NCBI GenBank assembly: GCA_029554925.1
Contig: JAKPUV010001195.1
Coordinates: 1-27,927, forward strand
DNA length: 27,927 nt
Source of the DNA: Candidatus Hydrogenedentota bacterium
Lineage (GTDB): Bacteria; Hydrogenedentota; Hydrogenedentia; Hydrogenedentales; CAITNO01
Reading direction: 5' to 3'
The first letter of the stretch is position 1; each line of letters starts with the position of its first letter. The position numbers and the translations under genes are program-made. The notes under the pieces were generated by a model. The model had not been told where the DNA came from. It searched no databases and was given only the letters and a program-made list of their open reading frames with translations. Of the stretch, positions 8,563 to 16,542 are shown piece after piece.

Positions 8563-9102
8563 TTGAGCAGCACAGCGTCAGGAAACAGGCGGGACGACCG
8601 CCGCCGCAGCCGTGAAGACGAGCCGCAGAACGAGTTCATCGAGCAGGTCGTCAAGATCTACCGCGTGGCCAAGGTGGTCAAGGGCGGGCGCCGCTTCAGC
8701 TTCAGCGCCACCGTGGTCGTCGGCGACGGCAACGGGCGCGTCGGGGCGGGCAAGGGCAAGGCGGGCGAGGTGCCCGAGGCCATCCGCAAGGCCGTCGAGC
8801 GCGCCAAGCGCGACATGATCACCGTGCCCATCGTCAACACGACGGTGCCCCACGAGGTGATCGGCCGCCTCGACGCGGCGCAGGTCCTGCTCAAGCCGGC
8901 CTCCCTGGGCACGGGCATCGTCGCGGGCGGCCCCGTCCGCGCCGTGGTCGAGGCGGCGGGCTACCAGAACATCCTGACGAAGTCGCTCGGGTCGAACAGC
9001 GCCACCAACGTGGTGTGGGCGACCATCGAGGGGCTCAAGCAACTGAAGACGGTGGAAGACCTGGCCTCCGAGCGCGGACTGGAAGTTTCCGAGGTGCTCT
9101 GA
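8563..9102 (+). CDS. rpsE: 30S ribosomal protein S5, TTG start
   Basis: This 179-residue protein is read from a TTG at 8563. ACAGGAG ends nine bases upstream and no ATG or GTG lies nearby in frame before the conserved core. The first 22 residues are a charged, Arg/Asp-rich extension. The S5 double-stranded RNA-binding core ([21 protein letters not shown], then [21 protein letters not shown]) and the C-terminal domain ([18 protein letters not shown]) follow. S5 helps proofreading and, with S3 and S4, unwinds mRNA at the entry channel. rpmD, normally next, is absent: 46 bases separate rpsE from rplO. Confidence 0.96.
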   Translation: MSSTASGNRRDDRRRSREDEPQNEFIEQVVKIYRVAKVVKGGRRFSFSATVVVGDGNGRVGAGKGKAGEVPEAIRKAVERAKRDMITVPIVNTTVPHEVIGRLDAAQVLLKPASLGTGIVAGGPVRAVVEAAGYQNILTKSLGSNSATNVVWATIEGLKQLKTVEDLASERGLEVSEVL

Positions 9103-9148
9103 GCCGGGCCTACGGCGCCGGTTCCGGCGCGGGACAAGGATCGAAGAC

Positions 9149-9628
9149 ATGGAACTGCACACACTGAAGGCGGGCCCCGGGGCCAACAAGAAGCCCAAGC
9201 GCAAGGCGCGCGGGCACGGGTCGGGCAACGGCAAGACCGCCGGCCGCGGCCACAAGGGCCAGAAGTCCCGCTCCGGCTACAGCCGCAAGATGGGCTTCGA
9301 GGGCGGGCAGATGCCGCTCAACCGGCGCCTGCCCAAGCGCGGCTTCTTCCACGAGAAGCGCCGGCCCTTCGCCGAGATCAACATCGACGTGCTGGCCGAC
9401 AAGTTCGCCGACGGCGACCTGATCACGACGGAGATGCTCCAGGAGCGGGGCATCGTCAAGACCGAGTGCGCCGGGGTGAAGCTCCTCGGCCGCGGCGAGA
9501 TCACGAAGAAGTTCACCATCCGCGTGGAGCAGGCCTCCGCCTCCGCGCGGGCCAAGGTCGAGCAGGCCGGCGGCACCCTCGAGCTGGTGTCCGCGGCGCC
9601 CGCGGCGCCCGCGGCCGAAGGCGCGTGA
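9149..9628 (+). CDS. rplO: 50S ribosomal protein L15
   Basis: This protein of 159 residues has the family's Gly/Arg/Lys-rich N-terminal extension that threads into 23S rRNA (GANKKPKRKARGHGSGNGKT, GRGHKGQKSRSG), then FEGGQMPLNRRLPKRGF and the globular C-terminal domain. The last ten residues are an Ala/Pro-rich tail (AAPAAPAAEGA) not usual in the family. L15 is a late assembly protein of the large subunit. The gene precedes secY as in most spc operons. Confidence 0.97.
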   Translation: MELHTLKAGPGANKKPKRKARGHGSGNGKTAGRGHKGQKSRSGYSRKMGFEGGQMPLNRRLPKRGFFHEKRRPFAEINIDVLADKFADGDLITTEMLQERGIVKTECAGVKLLGRGEITKKFTIRVEQASASARAKVEQAGGTLELVSAAPAAPAAEGA

Positions 9629-9677
9629 GCGGCCGCCCCCGCATGCCGAAGGCAGGAAACAGCAAAGGATTGTTTCA

Positions 9678-11003
9678 GTGGCAGAACCGGTAGAAGCCTT
9701 TAAAAACGCGTTCAAGATCCCGGAGCTCCGCAGCAGGCTGATCTTCACCCTGTTCATGCTGGTGCTTTTCCGCCTCGGCGCCTTCGTTCCGGTCCCCGGC
9801 GTCGACGGGTCCGCCCTGGTCGACATGCTCGGCCGCAGCGGCGGCGGGCTGCTCGGGTTCTACGACATGTTCACCGGCGGCGCCTTCAGCCGCGCGACGG
9901 TGTTCGCCCTGGGCATCATGCCCTACATCACGGCGTCCATCATCCTGTCGCTGCTGATCCCGGTGATCCCGTCGCTCGAGGCGCTCCAGAAGACCGGGGC
10001 CGAGGGCCAGCGCAAGATCAACGAGTACACGCGCTACGGCACCATCGCCCTGTGCATCGTTCAGTCCGTGCCCATCAGCATCTACCTGCAGAGCCTCGGC
10101 CGCGAGGTCGTGCCCAACCCCGGCCCCATGTTCATCGCCCTGTCCGTGATCACCCTGACCACCGGCACCGCCTTCCTCATGTGGATCGGCGAGCAGATCA
10201 GCGAGCACGGCATCGGCAACGGCATCTCGCTGCTGATCTTCATCGGCATCGTGGCCGACCTGCCGAACGCCGTCCGCAACGCGGGCCGCATGATCGCCAA
10301 CGACCAGATGAGCGTCTTCGTCGGCCTGGCGCTGGTGTTCATCATGGTGATGGTGACCGCCGGGGCCATCGTGGTCACCACGGGCCAGCGGCGCATCCCG
10401 GTGCAGTACCCGCGCCAGATCAAGGGCCGCGGCATGACCGGCGGCACGCGGACCTACCTGCCCCTGCGCGTCAACCACGCCGGCGTCATCCCGATCATCT
10501 TCGCCAGCTCCATCCTCATGCTGCCGGGCAGCATCGCGAGCCAGATGAAGATCGCCGCCATCGAGAGCACCGTCAACTGGCTGTTCAACCCCTACGGCCT
10601 GCCCTACAACCTGATGTACGCGGGCCTCATCGTGTTCTTCTCCTTCTTCTACACGGCCATCACCTTCAACCCCGTGGAGATGGCGGACAACCTCAAGAAG
10701 TACGGCGGCGTCATCGTGGGCGTGCGCCCCGGCAAGGCCACGGCCGACTACCTCAACGCCGTCATGGTGCGCATCACGACCAGCGGCTCCCTGTTCCTGG
10801 CGGCCGTCGCCCTGGTGCCCATGGCCATCTTCGCCGTCCTCGACGTGCAGGACTTCAACCTGATCCATTTCTTCGGGGGCACGACGCTCCTGATCCTCGT
10901 GGGCGTGGGGCTCGACACGATCAAGCAGATCGAGCAGCACCTGATCATGCGCCACTACGAGGGGTTCAGCAGCGGGCGCGGCAAGATCCGCGCGCGCCGC
11001 TGA
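9678..11003 (+). CDS. secY: SecY, preprotein translocase channel subunit
   Basis: This 441-residue polytopic membrane protein starts at a GTG with AAGGA eight bases upstream. Ten hydrophobic segments can be traced. The conserved plug/loop region is present near residues 35-70 (FVPVPGVDGSAL, then GGAFSRATVFALGIMPYITASI). So are WIGEQISEHGIGNGISLLIF, the cytoplasmic loop with YPRQIKGRGMTGG and PLRVNHAGVIPIIFASS, and the ribosome/SecA-contacting loop NLKKYGGVIVGVRPGKAT. With SecE and SecG it forms the general secretion channel in the inner membrane. It ends the spc-type block; adk, often next, is missing and map follows. Confidence 0.98.
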   Translation: MAEPVEAFKNAFKIPELRSRLIFTLFMLVLFRLGAFVPVPGVDGSALVDMLGRSGGGLLGFYDMFTGGAFSRATVFALGIMPYITASIILSLLIPVIPSLEALQKTGAEGQRKINEYTRYGTIALCIVQSVPISIYLQSLGREVVPNPGPMFIALSVITLTTGTAFLMWIGEQISEHGIGNGISLLIFIGIVADLPNAVRNAGRMIANDQMSVFVGLALVFIMVMVTAGAIVVTTGQRRIPVQYPRQIKGRGMTGGTRTYLPLRVNHAGVIPIIFASSILMLPGSIASQMKIAAIESTVNWLFNPYGLPYNLMYAGLIVFFSFFYTAITFNPVEMADNLKKYGGVIVGVRPGKATADYLNAVMVRITTSGSLFLAAVALVPMAIFAVLDVQDFNLIHFFGGTTLLILVGVGLDTIKQIEQHLIMRHYEGFSSGRGKIRARR

Positions 11004-11033
11004 CAGCCGCGGGTGAACCGTTCACGGCGGCTG
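11004..11033 (+). terminator. Hairpin directly after the secY stop codon
   Basis: CAGCCGC at 11004-11010 pairs with GCGGCTG at 11027-11033, and GTGAA at 11013-11017 pairs with TTCAC at 11021-11025, separated by a small internal bulge. The stem starts at the first base after the TGA. The downstream sequence (TGTTACAATTG) has few Ts in a row, so termination would be weak or partial. It could instead act as an attenuator or a 3'-end stabiliser. Confidence 0.5.
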
Positions 11034-11042
11034 TGTTACAAT
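11014..11042 (+). promoter_or_regulatory. Candidate extended -10 promoter for map-infA-rpsM-rpsK-rpoA-rplQ
   Basis: TGTTACAAT at 11034-11042 matches the extended -10 element (TGnTATAAT) with one change. A poor -35-like hexamer (TGAACC, 11014-11019) lies 17 bases upstream, as is acceptable for extended -10 promoters. It is one of the few AT-rich spots in the region and sits in the 103-base secY-map gap. It would start transcription near 11049. Confidence 0.45.
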
Positions 11043-11106
11043 TGAATGCTTTACCACTGCCCGCGGCCCAGGCGCGCGCGGGCCGGTCAAGACGGGCGGT
11101 CCCTGG

Positions 11107-11928
11107 ATGATAGCGATCCGCAGCGAGCGGGAAATCGGCCTGATCCGAGAGGCGAACCAGATCGTGGCGGCCGTGCACGACATGCTGTCGGGCATGGTGC
11201 GCCCCGGTGTCGCCACGATCGAGCTCGACCGCGCGGCGGAGGCCCTCATTCGGGAGCGCGGCGCGAAGCCGGCCTTCAAGGGCTACCGGGGCTTCCCCGC
11301 GACCCTGTGCGTGTCGGTGGACGAGGAGGTGGTGCACGGGATCCCCGGAAAACGGGTCCTGCGCGAGGGCGAGCTGGTCAGCATAGACTGCGGCGCGCTT
11401 TACCGCGGGTACTACGGCGACGCGGCGGTCACCCTGCCCTGCGGCGAGGTGGACGAGGCCCGGCTTGGCCTGATGCGGGCGACCAGCCGGGCGCTGGCGC
11501 GGGCGGTGGCGGCGGCTCGGGCGGGCAATTTCCTGCGCGCCGTGGGCCGGGCGGTCGAGGGCGTGTGCCGCCCCGCCGGCTACGGGATCGTGCGCGACTT
11601 TGTCGGCCACGGCATCGGCACGGAGATGCACGAGGAGCCGCAGATTTTGAATTTTGACTCGGGCGAGAACGGGCCCCTCCTGCGGGAGGGCATGGTGCTC
11701 GCCATCGAGCCGATGGTGAACCTGGGCACGCACCGCGTGCGCGTGCTGCGGGACGGATGGACGGTGGTGACGGCGGACGGCAAGCCGAGCGCGCATTTCG
11801 AGCACACGGTCGCCGTGCGCAAGGACGGCGGCGAAATACTGTCGCAGGGCTCCCTCCTCCGGTGGGGGCTGCTGGACGGTGTGGAAGACGAGGCCTGCGG
11901 CCCCGGGGCGGCGGGCGAGAAGGCATGA
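11107..11928 (+). CDS. map: Methionine aminopeptidase, type I
   Basis: This 273-residue cytosolic enzyme removes the initiator methionine from new proteins. All metal and catalytic residues of the pita-bread fold are visible: His77 (VVHGIP), Asp94 and Asp105 (SIDCGA, YYGDAAV), His168 (VGHGIG), Glu201 (AIEPM) and Glu232 (HFEHT). The start ATG is followed at once by the family pattern [14 protein letters not shown]. The catalytic domain ends near residue 240. About 30 further residues form a poorly conserved tail with Gly/Ala. Its place between secY and infA is common in bacteria, usually after adk. Confidence 0.97.
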   Translation: MIAIRSEREIGLIREANQIVAAVHDMLSGMVRPGVATIELDRAAEALIRERGAKPAFKGYRGFPATLCVSVDEEVVHGIPGKRVLREGELVSIDCGALYRGYYGDAAVTLPCGEVDEARLGLMRATSRALARAVAAARAGNFLRAVGRAVEGVCRPAGYGIVRDFVGHGIGTEMHEEPQILNFDSGENGPLLREGMVLAIEPMVNLGTHRVRVLRDGWTVVTADGKPSAHFEHTVAVRKDGGEILSQGSLLRWGLLDGVEDEACGPGAAGEKA

Positions 11929-11953
11929 TTCCGGCAACGGAAGATGGGTCTGC

Positions 11954-12169
11954 ATGAAAGAAGAGGCAATCGAAGTCGAGGGCACGGTGGTCGAGCCCCT
12001 GCCGAACGCGATGTTCCGCGTGGAGCTTAAAAACGGGCACACACTGCTGGCGCACATCTCGGGCAAGATGCGGATGCACTACATCCGGATCCTGCCCGGC
12101 GACACCGTCAAGGTGGAGATGTCGCCCTACGACCTGACAAGGGGCCGCATCGTCTACCGTCAGAAGTAG
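11954..12169 (+). CDS. infA: Translation initiation factor IF-1
   Basis: This 71-residue S1/OB-fold protein starts at the ATG at 11954; the frame is open upstream, but family N termini match [14 protein letters not shown]. Conserved parts are [51 protein letters not shown]-1 occupies the ribosomal A site during initiation. rpmJ (L36), which follows infA in most alpha operons, is not found in the 82 bases before rpsM. Confidence 0.97.
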   Translation: MKEEAIEVEGTVVEPLPNAMFRVELKNGHTLLAHISGKMRMHYIRILPGDTVKVEMSPYDLTRGRIVYRQK

Positions 12170-12251
12170 CGGCCCGCGGCGGAAGCATGATTGGCGGCCC
12201 CACGGGGCCGGAGCACAGGGCGCGTTCGCGCGCAACCGGGAGAGACAGTTC

Positions 12252-12620
12252 ATGGCGCGTATCATCGGCGTGGATCTGCCCCGCGAAAAGCGGATTGAGG
12301 CGGGGCTGCAGTACATCTACGGCATCGGGCCGGCGCGTTCGCGGCAGGTGCTGGCGGCGGTCGGCATCAGCCCCGACGTCCGCGTCCGCGACCTCACGGA
12401 CGAGCAGGTGTCCGCCATCGCGGCCTGCATCCAGAACGAGTACAAGGTGGAGGGCGACCTCCGCCGCGAGACGGGCTCCAACATCAAGCGGCTGATGGAC
12501 ATCAGCTGCTACCGGGGCACGCGCCACAAGCGCGGGCTGCCCGTGCGGGGCCAGCGCACCAGCACCAACGCCCGCACCCGCAAGGGCCCGCGGCGCATCG
12601 CGGTCGTCAAGAAGAAGTAA
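12252..12620 (+). CDS. rpsM: 30S ribosomal protein S13
   Basis: This 122-residue protein begins [19 protein letters not shown] and includes [14 protein letters not shown]. It ends with the basic tail [24 protein letters not shown], which reaches the P-site tRNA. S13 shares the 30S head with S19 and makes bridges to L5 and 16S-23S contacts. GGGAGA lies about ten bases upstream of the ATG. The 81-base gap to rpsK holds only GC-rich sequence with a short CCGCG/CGCGG repeat. Confidence 0.98.
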   Translation: MARIIGVDLPREKRIEAGLQYIYGIGPARSRQVLAAVGISPDVRVRDLTDEQVSAIAACIQNEYKVEGDLRRETGSNIKRLMDISCYRGTRHKRGLPVRGQRTSTNARTRKGPRRIAVVKKK

Positions 12621-12701
12621 GGCGGCCGCCCGCGCCGTCGGGGAGCCCAGGACACAAGGAACGCGCCGCGGCACCGCGGACGCCCAAGGAGACCAGCAAA
12701 C

Positions 12702-13100
12702 GTGGCGAAAGACAAACGGAAGACCAAGACGAAGAAGCGCAAGCTGGCGCTGAACGTGACCTCCGGGGTCGCGCACATCCAGGCCACCTTCAACAACACG
12801 ATCATCTCGATCACCGACATGCAGGGCAACGTGATCTCCTGGTCGAGCGCGGGCCAGGTCGGGTTCTCGGGATCCCGCAAGAGCACCGCGTTCGCCGCCC
12901 AGGTCGCGGCCGAGCAGGCGGGGAAGAAGGCGCTCGACATGGGCCTGCGCGAGGTGCGCGCCTATGTCAACGGCCCCGGCGCGGGCCGCGAGTCCTCGAT
13001 CCGGGCCATCCAGGCCGCCGGGCTCACCGTCACGCTGATCCGCGACGTCACCCCGATTCCGCACAACGGGTGCCGCCCGTCGAAACGGCGGCGCGTCTGA
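12702..13100 (+). CDS. rpsK: 30S ribosomal protein S11
   Basis: This 132-residue protein is read from a GTG at 12702 with AAGGAGACC upstream. After a Lys-rich start come the S11 blocks [53 protein letters not shown] and the end [19 protein letters not shown]11 forms the platform near the mRNA exit. rpsD (S4) normally follows. Here the 103-base gap to rpoA has no room for it. Confidence 0.98.
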   Translation: MAKDKRKTKTKKRKLALNVTSGVAHIQATFNNTIISITDMQGNVISWSSAGQVGFSGSRKSTAFAAQVAAEQAGKKALDMGLREVRAYVNGPGAGRESSIRAIQAAGLTVTLIRDVTPIPHNGCRPSKRRRV

Positions 13101-13203
13101 GACGCCGAGGCGGCGCCCGCTGCGCCGCTCCGGCATTCCGCGCGCGTGTCTTCCAAGAGGGGCGGGCGCCTGCCAGGGCCCAAGTGTTGAAAGGCGTGAA
13201 CCG

Positions 13204-14271
13204 ATGATAAGCAAAGAATTCACCATCCCCAAGACCGTGAAGGCCGACACCGGGGCCGACGGGTACAGCGCCCGCGTCGTTGTCGAGCCGTTTGAGCGCG
13301 GCTACGGCACGACCGCCGGCAACGCGCTGCGCCGCGTCCTGCTGGCCTCCCTCGAGGGGTCCGCGGTCACCGCGATCCGCTTCGAGGACATCCACCACGA
13401 GTTCTCGGCCGTGCCCGGCGTGCTCGAGGACGTCACCGACGTCGTCCTCAACCTCAAGCGCTGCCGGGTCCGCCTGAACGACAAGGACTCGGTCATTTTC
13501 ACCTTCACCTGGACGGGCGGGGAGGGGCCGGTGACGGCCGCCGACCTGTTCGCCGGGCAGGACATCGACGTGTTCAACCCCGACCACGTCGTGTTCACCT
13601 GCGTGAAGGCGGGCACCAAGATCAGCATGGAGATCAAGGTCGCGCGGGGCCGCGGCTACGTCACGGCCGACCAGTTCGAGCTGGAGCACGCCCCCCTCGG
13701 CACGATCTACCTCGACGCGGGCTTCTCGCCCGTGGTCAAGGTCAACTTCCAGGTGGAGGACGCACGCGTCGGCCACCGCACGGACTACGACCGCCTCATC
13801 CTCGACATCACGACCGACGGGTCCATCTCGCCGATGGACGCGCTGACCGAGGCGGCCGACCTGCTCATCCGCCACTTCACCATCTTCATCCCGAAGGAGG
13901 ATGAGGACGGCGGCGCCGCCGGCGCCGGGATCCCCGAGGACAGCGAGCTCGTGCAGCTGCTCTCCCGGCCGATCGCCGAGGTGGAGCTGAGCGTCCGCGC
14001 CGCCAACTGCCTCAAGGCCGCCCGCATCCGCACCCTCGGCCAGCTCGTGGCCCGCACGGAGCCCGAACTCCTCTCCTTCCACAACTTCGGCAAGCAGTCC
14101 CTCAAGGAGATCGAGGCGAAGCTGGAGGAGATGAACCTGAGCCTCGGCATGGCCGTCGGCGCCCTGGGCGACATCCCCGCCGAGGACCCGGCCGACGAGG
14201 AGGACGAACCGAAACCCCGCCGTCGGAAATCCGCCGACGATGACGAAGACGACGAAGACGAAGAGGAATAA
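13204..14271 (+). CDS. rpoA: RNA polymerase alpha subunit with acidic C-terminal tail
   Basis: This 355-residue protein has an N-terminal dimerisation domain at about 1-230 (ERGYGTTAGNALRRVLLASLEG; DAGFSPVVKVNF). A short Gly/Ala/Glu linker follows, then the C-terminal DNA- and activator-binding domain at about 250-318, with Arg265 in SVRAANCLKAARIRTLGQL and FGKQSLKEI. These keep E. coli numbering. The final 30 residues after the CTD are unusual: an Asp/Glu run interrupted by PKPRRRKS. The acidic tail is unlike the model proteins and could repel DNA or bind basic partners. AAGG precedes the ATG at moderate distance. Confidence 0.98.
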   Translation: MISKEFTIPKTVKADTGADGYSARVVVEPFERGYGTTAGNALRRVLLASLEGSAVTAIRFEDIHHEFSAVPGVLEDVTDVVLNLKRCRVRLNDKDSVIFTFTWTGGEGPVTAADLFAGQDIDVFNPDHVVFTCVKAGTKISMEIKVARGRGYVTADQFELEHAPLGTIYLDAGFSPVVKVNFQVEDARVGHRTDYDRLILDITTDGSISPMDALTEAADLLIRHFTIFIPKEDEDGGAAGAGIPEDSELVQLLSRPIAEVELSVRAANCLKAARIRTLGQLVARTEPELLSFHNFGKQSLKEIEAKLEEMNLSLGMAVGALGDIPAEDPADEEDEPKPRRRKSADDDEDDEDEEE

Positions 14272-14277
14272 CCAGCA

Positions 14278-14655
14278 ATGCGACACATGAACTCCGGTCG
14301 CCGCCTCGGCCGCGACACGTCCCACAGAAAAGCGACCATGAAGCACCTTGCCGTGGCCCTGTTCCGGCACGGCGCCATCACCACCGGCGTTTTCAAGGCC
14401 AAGGAGCTGCGCATGTTCGCCGAGCCCCTGGTCACCCTGGCCAAGACGGACTCCGTGGCCAACCGCCGCCGCGCCTTCGCCGCCCTCCGCGACGACGAAG
14501 TCGTCCGCAAGCTGTTCAACGAGATCGGCCCCTCCTTCTCCGAGCGCCCCGGCGGCTACACCCGCATCATGCGCCTCGGGAACCGCAAAGGCGACGGCAG
14601 CCCCATCGCCCGCATCGAGCTGGTCGGCATCGGCGAATACAAGCCGGAGGAGTAG
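14278..14655 (+). CDS. rplQ: 50S ribosomal protein L17
   Basis: This 125-residue protein starts with the family signature [19 protein letters not shown] and continues with [18 protein letters not shown]. It ends near [27 protein letters not shown]17 is found near the tunnel exit on the large subunit. It lies six bases after rpoA, as in the standard alpha operon, and it is the last gene before a strong terminator. Confidence 0.98.
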   Translation: MRHMNSGRRLGRDTSHRKATMKHLAVALFRHGAITTGVFKAKELRMFAEPLVTLAKTDSVANRRRAFAALRDDEVVRKLFNEIGPSFSERPGGYTRIMRLGNRKGDGSPIARIELVGIGEYKPEE

Positions 14656-14682
14656 TCCCCCGGCCGGGATACGCGTTTGAGA

Positions 14683-14729
14683 CGGAGCAGCACGCCGGCA
14701 AAACGGCCTGCTGCTCCGCCCTTTCTCTT
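14683..14729 (+). terminator. Intrinsic terminator after rplQ
   Basis: CGGAGCAGC at 14683-14691 pairs with GCTGCTCCG at 14710-14718, and the inner GCCG at 14694-14697 pairs with CGGC at 14704-14707 around an A-rich loop (GCAAAA). The stem is followed by the pyrimidine run CCCTTTCTCTT. A second palindrome, CGGCCCCCGGGGCCG at 14731-14745, followed by TTT, may be a backup. Together they close the ribosomal superoperon. Confidence 0.85.
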
Positions 14730-14785
14730 GCGGCCCCCGGGGCCGTTTGCGGGACCGGGCTCCCCGGCCCCCGAAAGGAGCCAAG

Positions 14786-15556
14786 ATGCCCCGCCCCCAC
14801 GCCCTCCAGCTCTATTCCGTCCGCGACGAGCTCGCCGCCGACCCCCGCCGCGCCCTCGCCCGGGTCAAGGCCGCCGGCTACGACCATGTCGAGCTCGCCG
14901 GCACGGCCGAGCTCCCGCAGGAGGAGTTCGCCGCCCTGCTGGGCGCCGCGGGCCTGCGCGCCGTGGCGGCCCACCTGCCCCTGGACGCGCTGACCGCCGA
15001 CCCCGCGGCGGCCGCCGAAACCGCCCGCTGTTTCGGGGTGCGCCACCTGGTCATGCCCTGGACCGACCCCGCCGCCTGCGCCCGCGCCGCCGACTGGGTC
15101 GCCGTCGCCCGCGCGCTCGACGCGGCCGGGGCGTTCCTCCGCGCCGAGGGCGTCACCCTCGGCTACCACAACCACGACCACGAGATCCCCCCGGTATTCG
15201 GCGGGAACAGCGCGCTCGACCTCCTCATGGAAAGCAGCGACCCCGCCCACCTGACCCTCGAGCTGGACCTGTGCTGGGCCGCCGCCGGCGGGGCCGACCC
15301 CGCCGCGCTGCTGCGCCGCCACACGGGCCGGGTTCCCCTGGTCCACGTCAAGGACAGCCGCCCCGGCCCCGGCGGAAACCTTGTCTTCACCCCCCTTGGG
15401 CGCGGTACCATGTGCTGGGACACGCTCCTTCCCGCCGCGGAGGCGGCCGGAGCCGAGTGGCTGGTCGTGGAGCAGGACACCGCCCTGGAGGACGCCATGG
15501 CCGAGGTGGCCGAAAGCGCCGCATTCCTGCGCCGGTTCAACGAAAAAGCGGGCTGA
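14786..15556 (+). CDS. Sugar phosphate isomerase/epimerase-like TIM barrel protein
   Basis: This 256-residue protein starts at the ATG at 14786, behind AAAGGAG; the open frame upstream runs into terminator sequence. It matches the xylose isomerase-like TIM barrel superfamily (AP endonuclease 2 fold). It begins with HALQLYSVRDEL and has GYDHVELAG, then GVTLGYHNHDHE (about 122-133), LELDLCWAAAGG (about 158-169), VPLVHVKDSRPG (about 183-194) and VVEQDT. Likely metal ligands are Glu133, Asp161, His187 and Glu229. Members act on keto-sugars or inositols, but the substrate cannot be told here. The gene is followed one base later by a lipoprotein gene. No clear promoter was found between the terminator and the start. 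Confidence 0.85.
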   Translation: MPRPHALQLYSVRDELAADPRRALARVKAAGYDHVELAGTAELPQEEFAALLGAAGLRAVAAHLPLDALTADPAAAAETARCFGVRHLVMPWTDPAACARAADWVAVARALDAAGAFLRAEGVTLGYHNHDHEIPPVFGGNSALDLLMESSDPAHLTLELDLCWAAAGGADPAALLRRHTGRVPLVHVKDSRPGPGGNLVFTPLGRGTMCWDTLLPAAEAAGAEWLVVEQDTALEDAMAEVAESAAFLRRFNEKAG

Positions 15557-15557
15557 C

Positions 15558-16511
15558 ATGAAAACAGACACCATGCGGGGGGGGCTTGCGCGCCGCGCGC
15601 TGCCGGCGGCCGTGTTCATGGCCGTTGCGACCTGCCTGACGGCCTGCGGCCCCGGGGCCGTCGTGCGCGGCACCGTGCGCGATGTCGCCGGAGAGGCGCT
15701 GCCCGGCGTCGCCGTGGCAGTGGACGGCCGCGAGGCCGCCGTGATCACCGACCTGCAGGGGGGCTATTCCGTCCGCGCGCGCCGCGGCCCCGCCGCCCTG
15801 ATGTTCATGAAGACCGGCTACGCGACCGCGCGGCTCGAGGTCGACGCGTCCGGGGGCGGCCGGGTGGAGGCCCCCGAGGCGCGGCTCTGGCCGCTCCCGG
15901 AGTCCGAAGGGGTCTTCCTGTTCTCCAATTACCGCTACACCGAACTGGAGCACCCGCGCCCGCTGGCCTACATGGCCGCCGACCTCGGCGTGGTCCACGG
16001 CACCCCCGTCACCCCGTCGGGCGAGGGGGTGGCCCCGTTTGGTGGCGGCGTTGCCGGTCCCGAGGGGCCCCTGCTCGCCGCCTGCAAACTGCCCGGCTAC
16101 GACGCGCGCCTCGTGCGCCTGCGCCGCGTGGCGGCCAAGCAGAGCCAGGGCGTCCGCCCGGGCAACTCGGGCCCCGTGCTCCGCGAGGTGGAGGAGCAGG
16201 TGTGGGTGGCCGACACGCCCGTGCCCGCGACCATGGCCCCGCTGGACGGGGCCGACCGCACCCTGGTGCGCATCGAGCCGGTGGAGCCCCTCGCGCCGGG
16301 TGTCTATGCCGTGCACTGGGGCGTGCTCGACGGCCTCTCGGGGATCGAGCCCCGCGTCTTTTTGTTCCGCGTGCTCGACCCCATGGGTTCTGTGGAGGCC
16401 CAGGACGAGGCCGCCGACCCCGATGCCGCCTCGCGGGAGGAGGAGAAGGAGCGCCGCCGCCTCGAAAACCAGAAGGAAATGAACAGGGAAACGGACGAGG
16501 GCATGGGCTGA
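15558..16511 (+). CDS. Lipoprotein with carboxypeptidase-regulatory-like domain
   Basis: This 317-residue protein starts one base after the preceding stop. Its N terminus is a lipoprotein signal: basic residues (RGGLARRA), a hydrophobic stretch (LPAAVFMAVATC) and the lipobox LTAC with Cys30. Residues about 34-90 look like a carboxypeptidase-regulatory-like beta sandwich (VVRGTVRDVAGEALPGVAVAVDG, then TDLQGGYSVRARRG, FMKTGYATARLEV). The rest (about 100-285) is not recognised. It alternates beta-like stretches and ends with a charged Glu/Arg helix (REEEKERRRLENQKEMN). It probably sits on an outer or inner membrane leaflet. No specific function is supported. Confidence 0.7.
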   Translation: MKTDTMRGGLARRALPAAVFMAVATCLTACGPGAVVRGTVRDVAGEALPGVAVAVDGREAAVITDLQGGYSVRARRGPAALMFMKTGYATARLEVDASGGGRVEAPEARLWPLPESEGVFLFSNYRYTELEHPRPLAYMAADLGVVHGTPVTPSGEGVAPFGGGVAGPEGPLLAACKLPGYDARLVRLRRVAAKQSQGVRPGNSGPVLREVEEQVWVADTPVPATMAPLDGADRTLVRIEPVEPLAPGVYAVHWGVLDGLSGIEPRVFLFRVLDPMGSVEAQDEAADPDAASREEEKERRRLENQKEMNRETDEGMG

Positions 16512-16542
16512 GCCCCGCCCCGGACGCTCCCGGAGGACGAAG

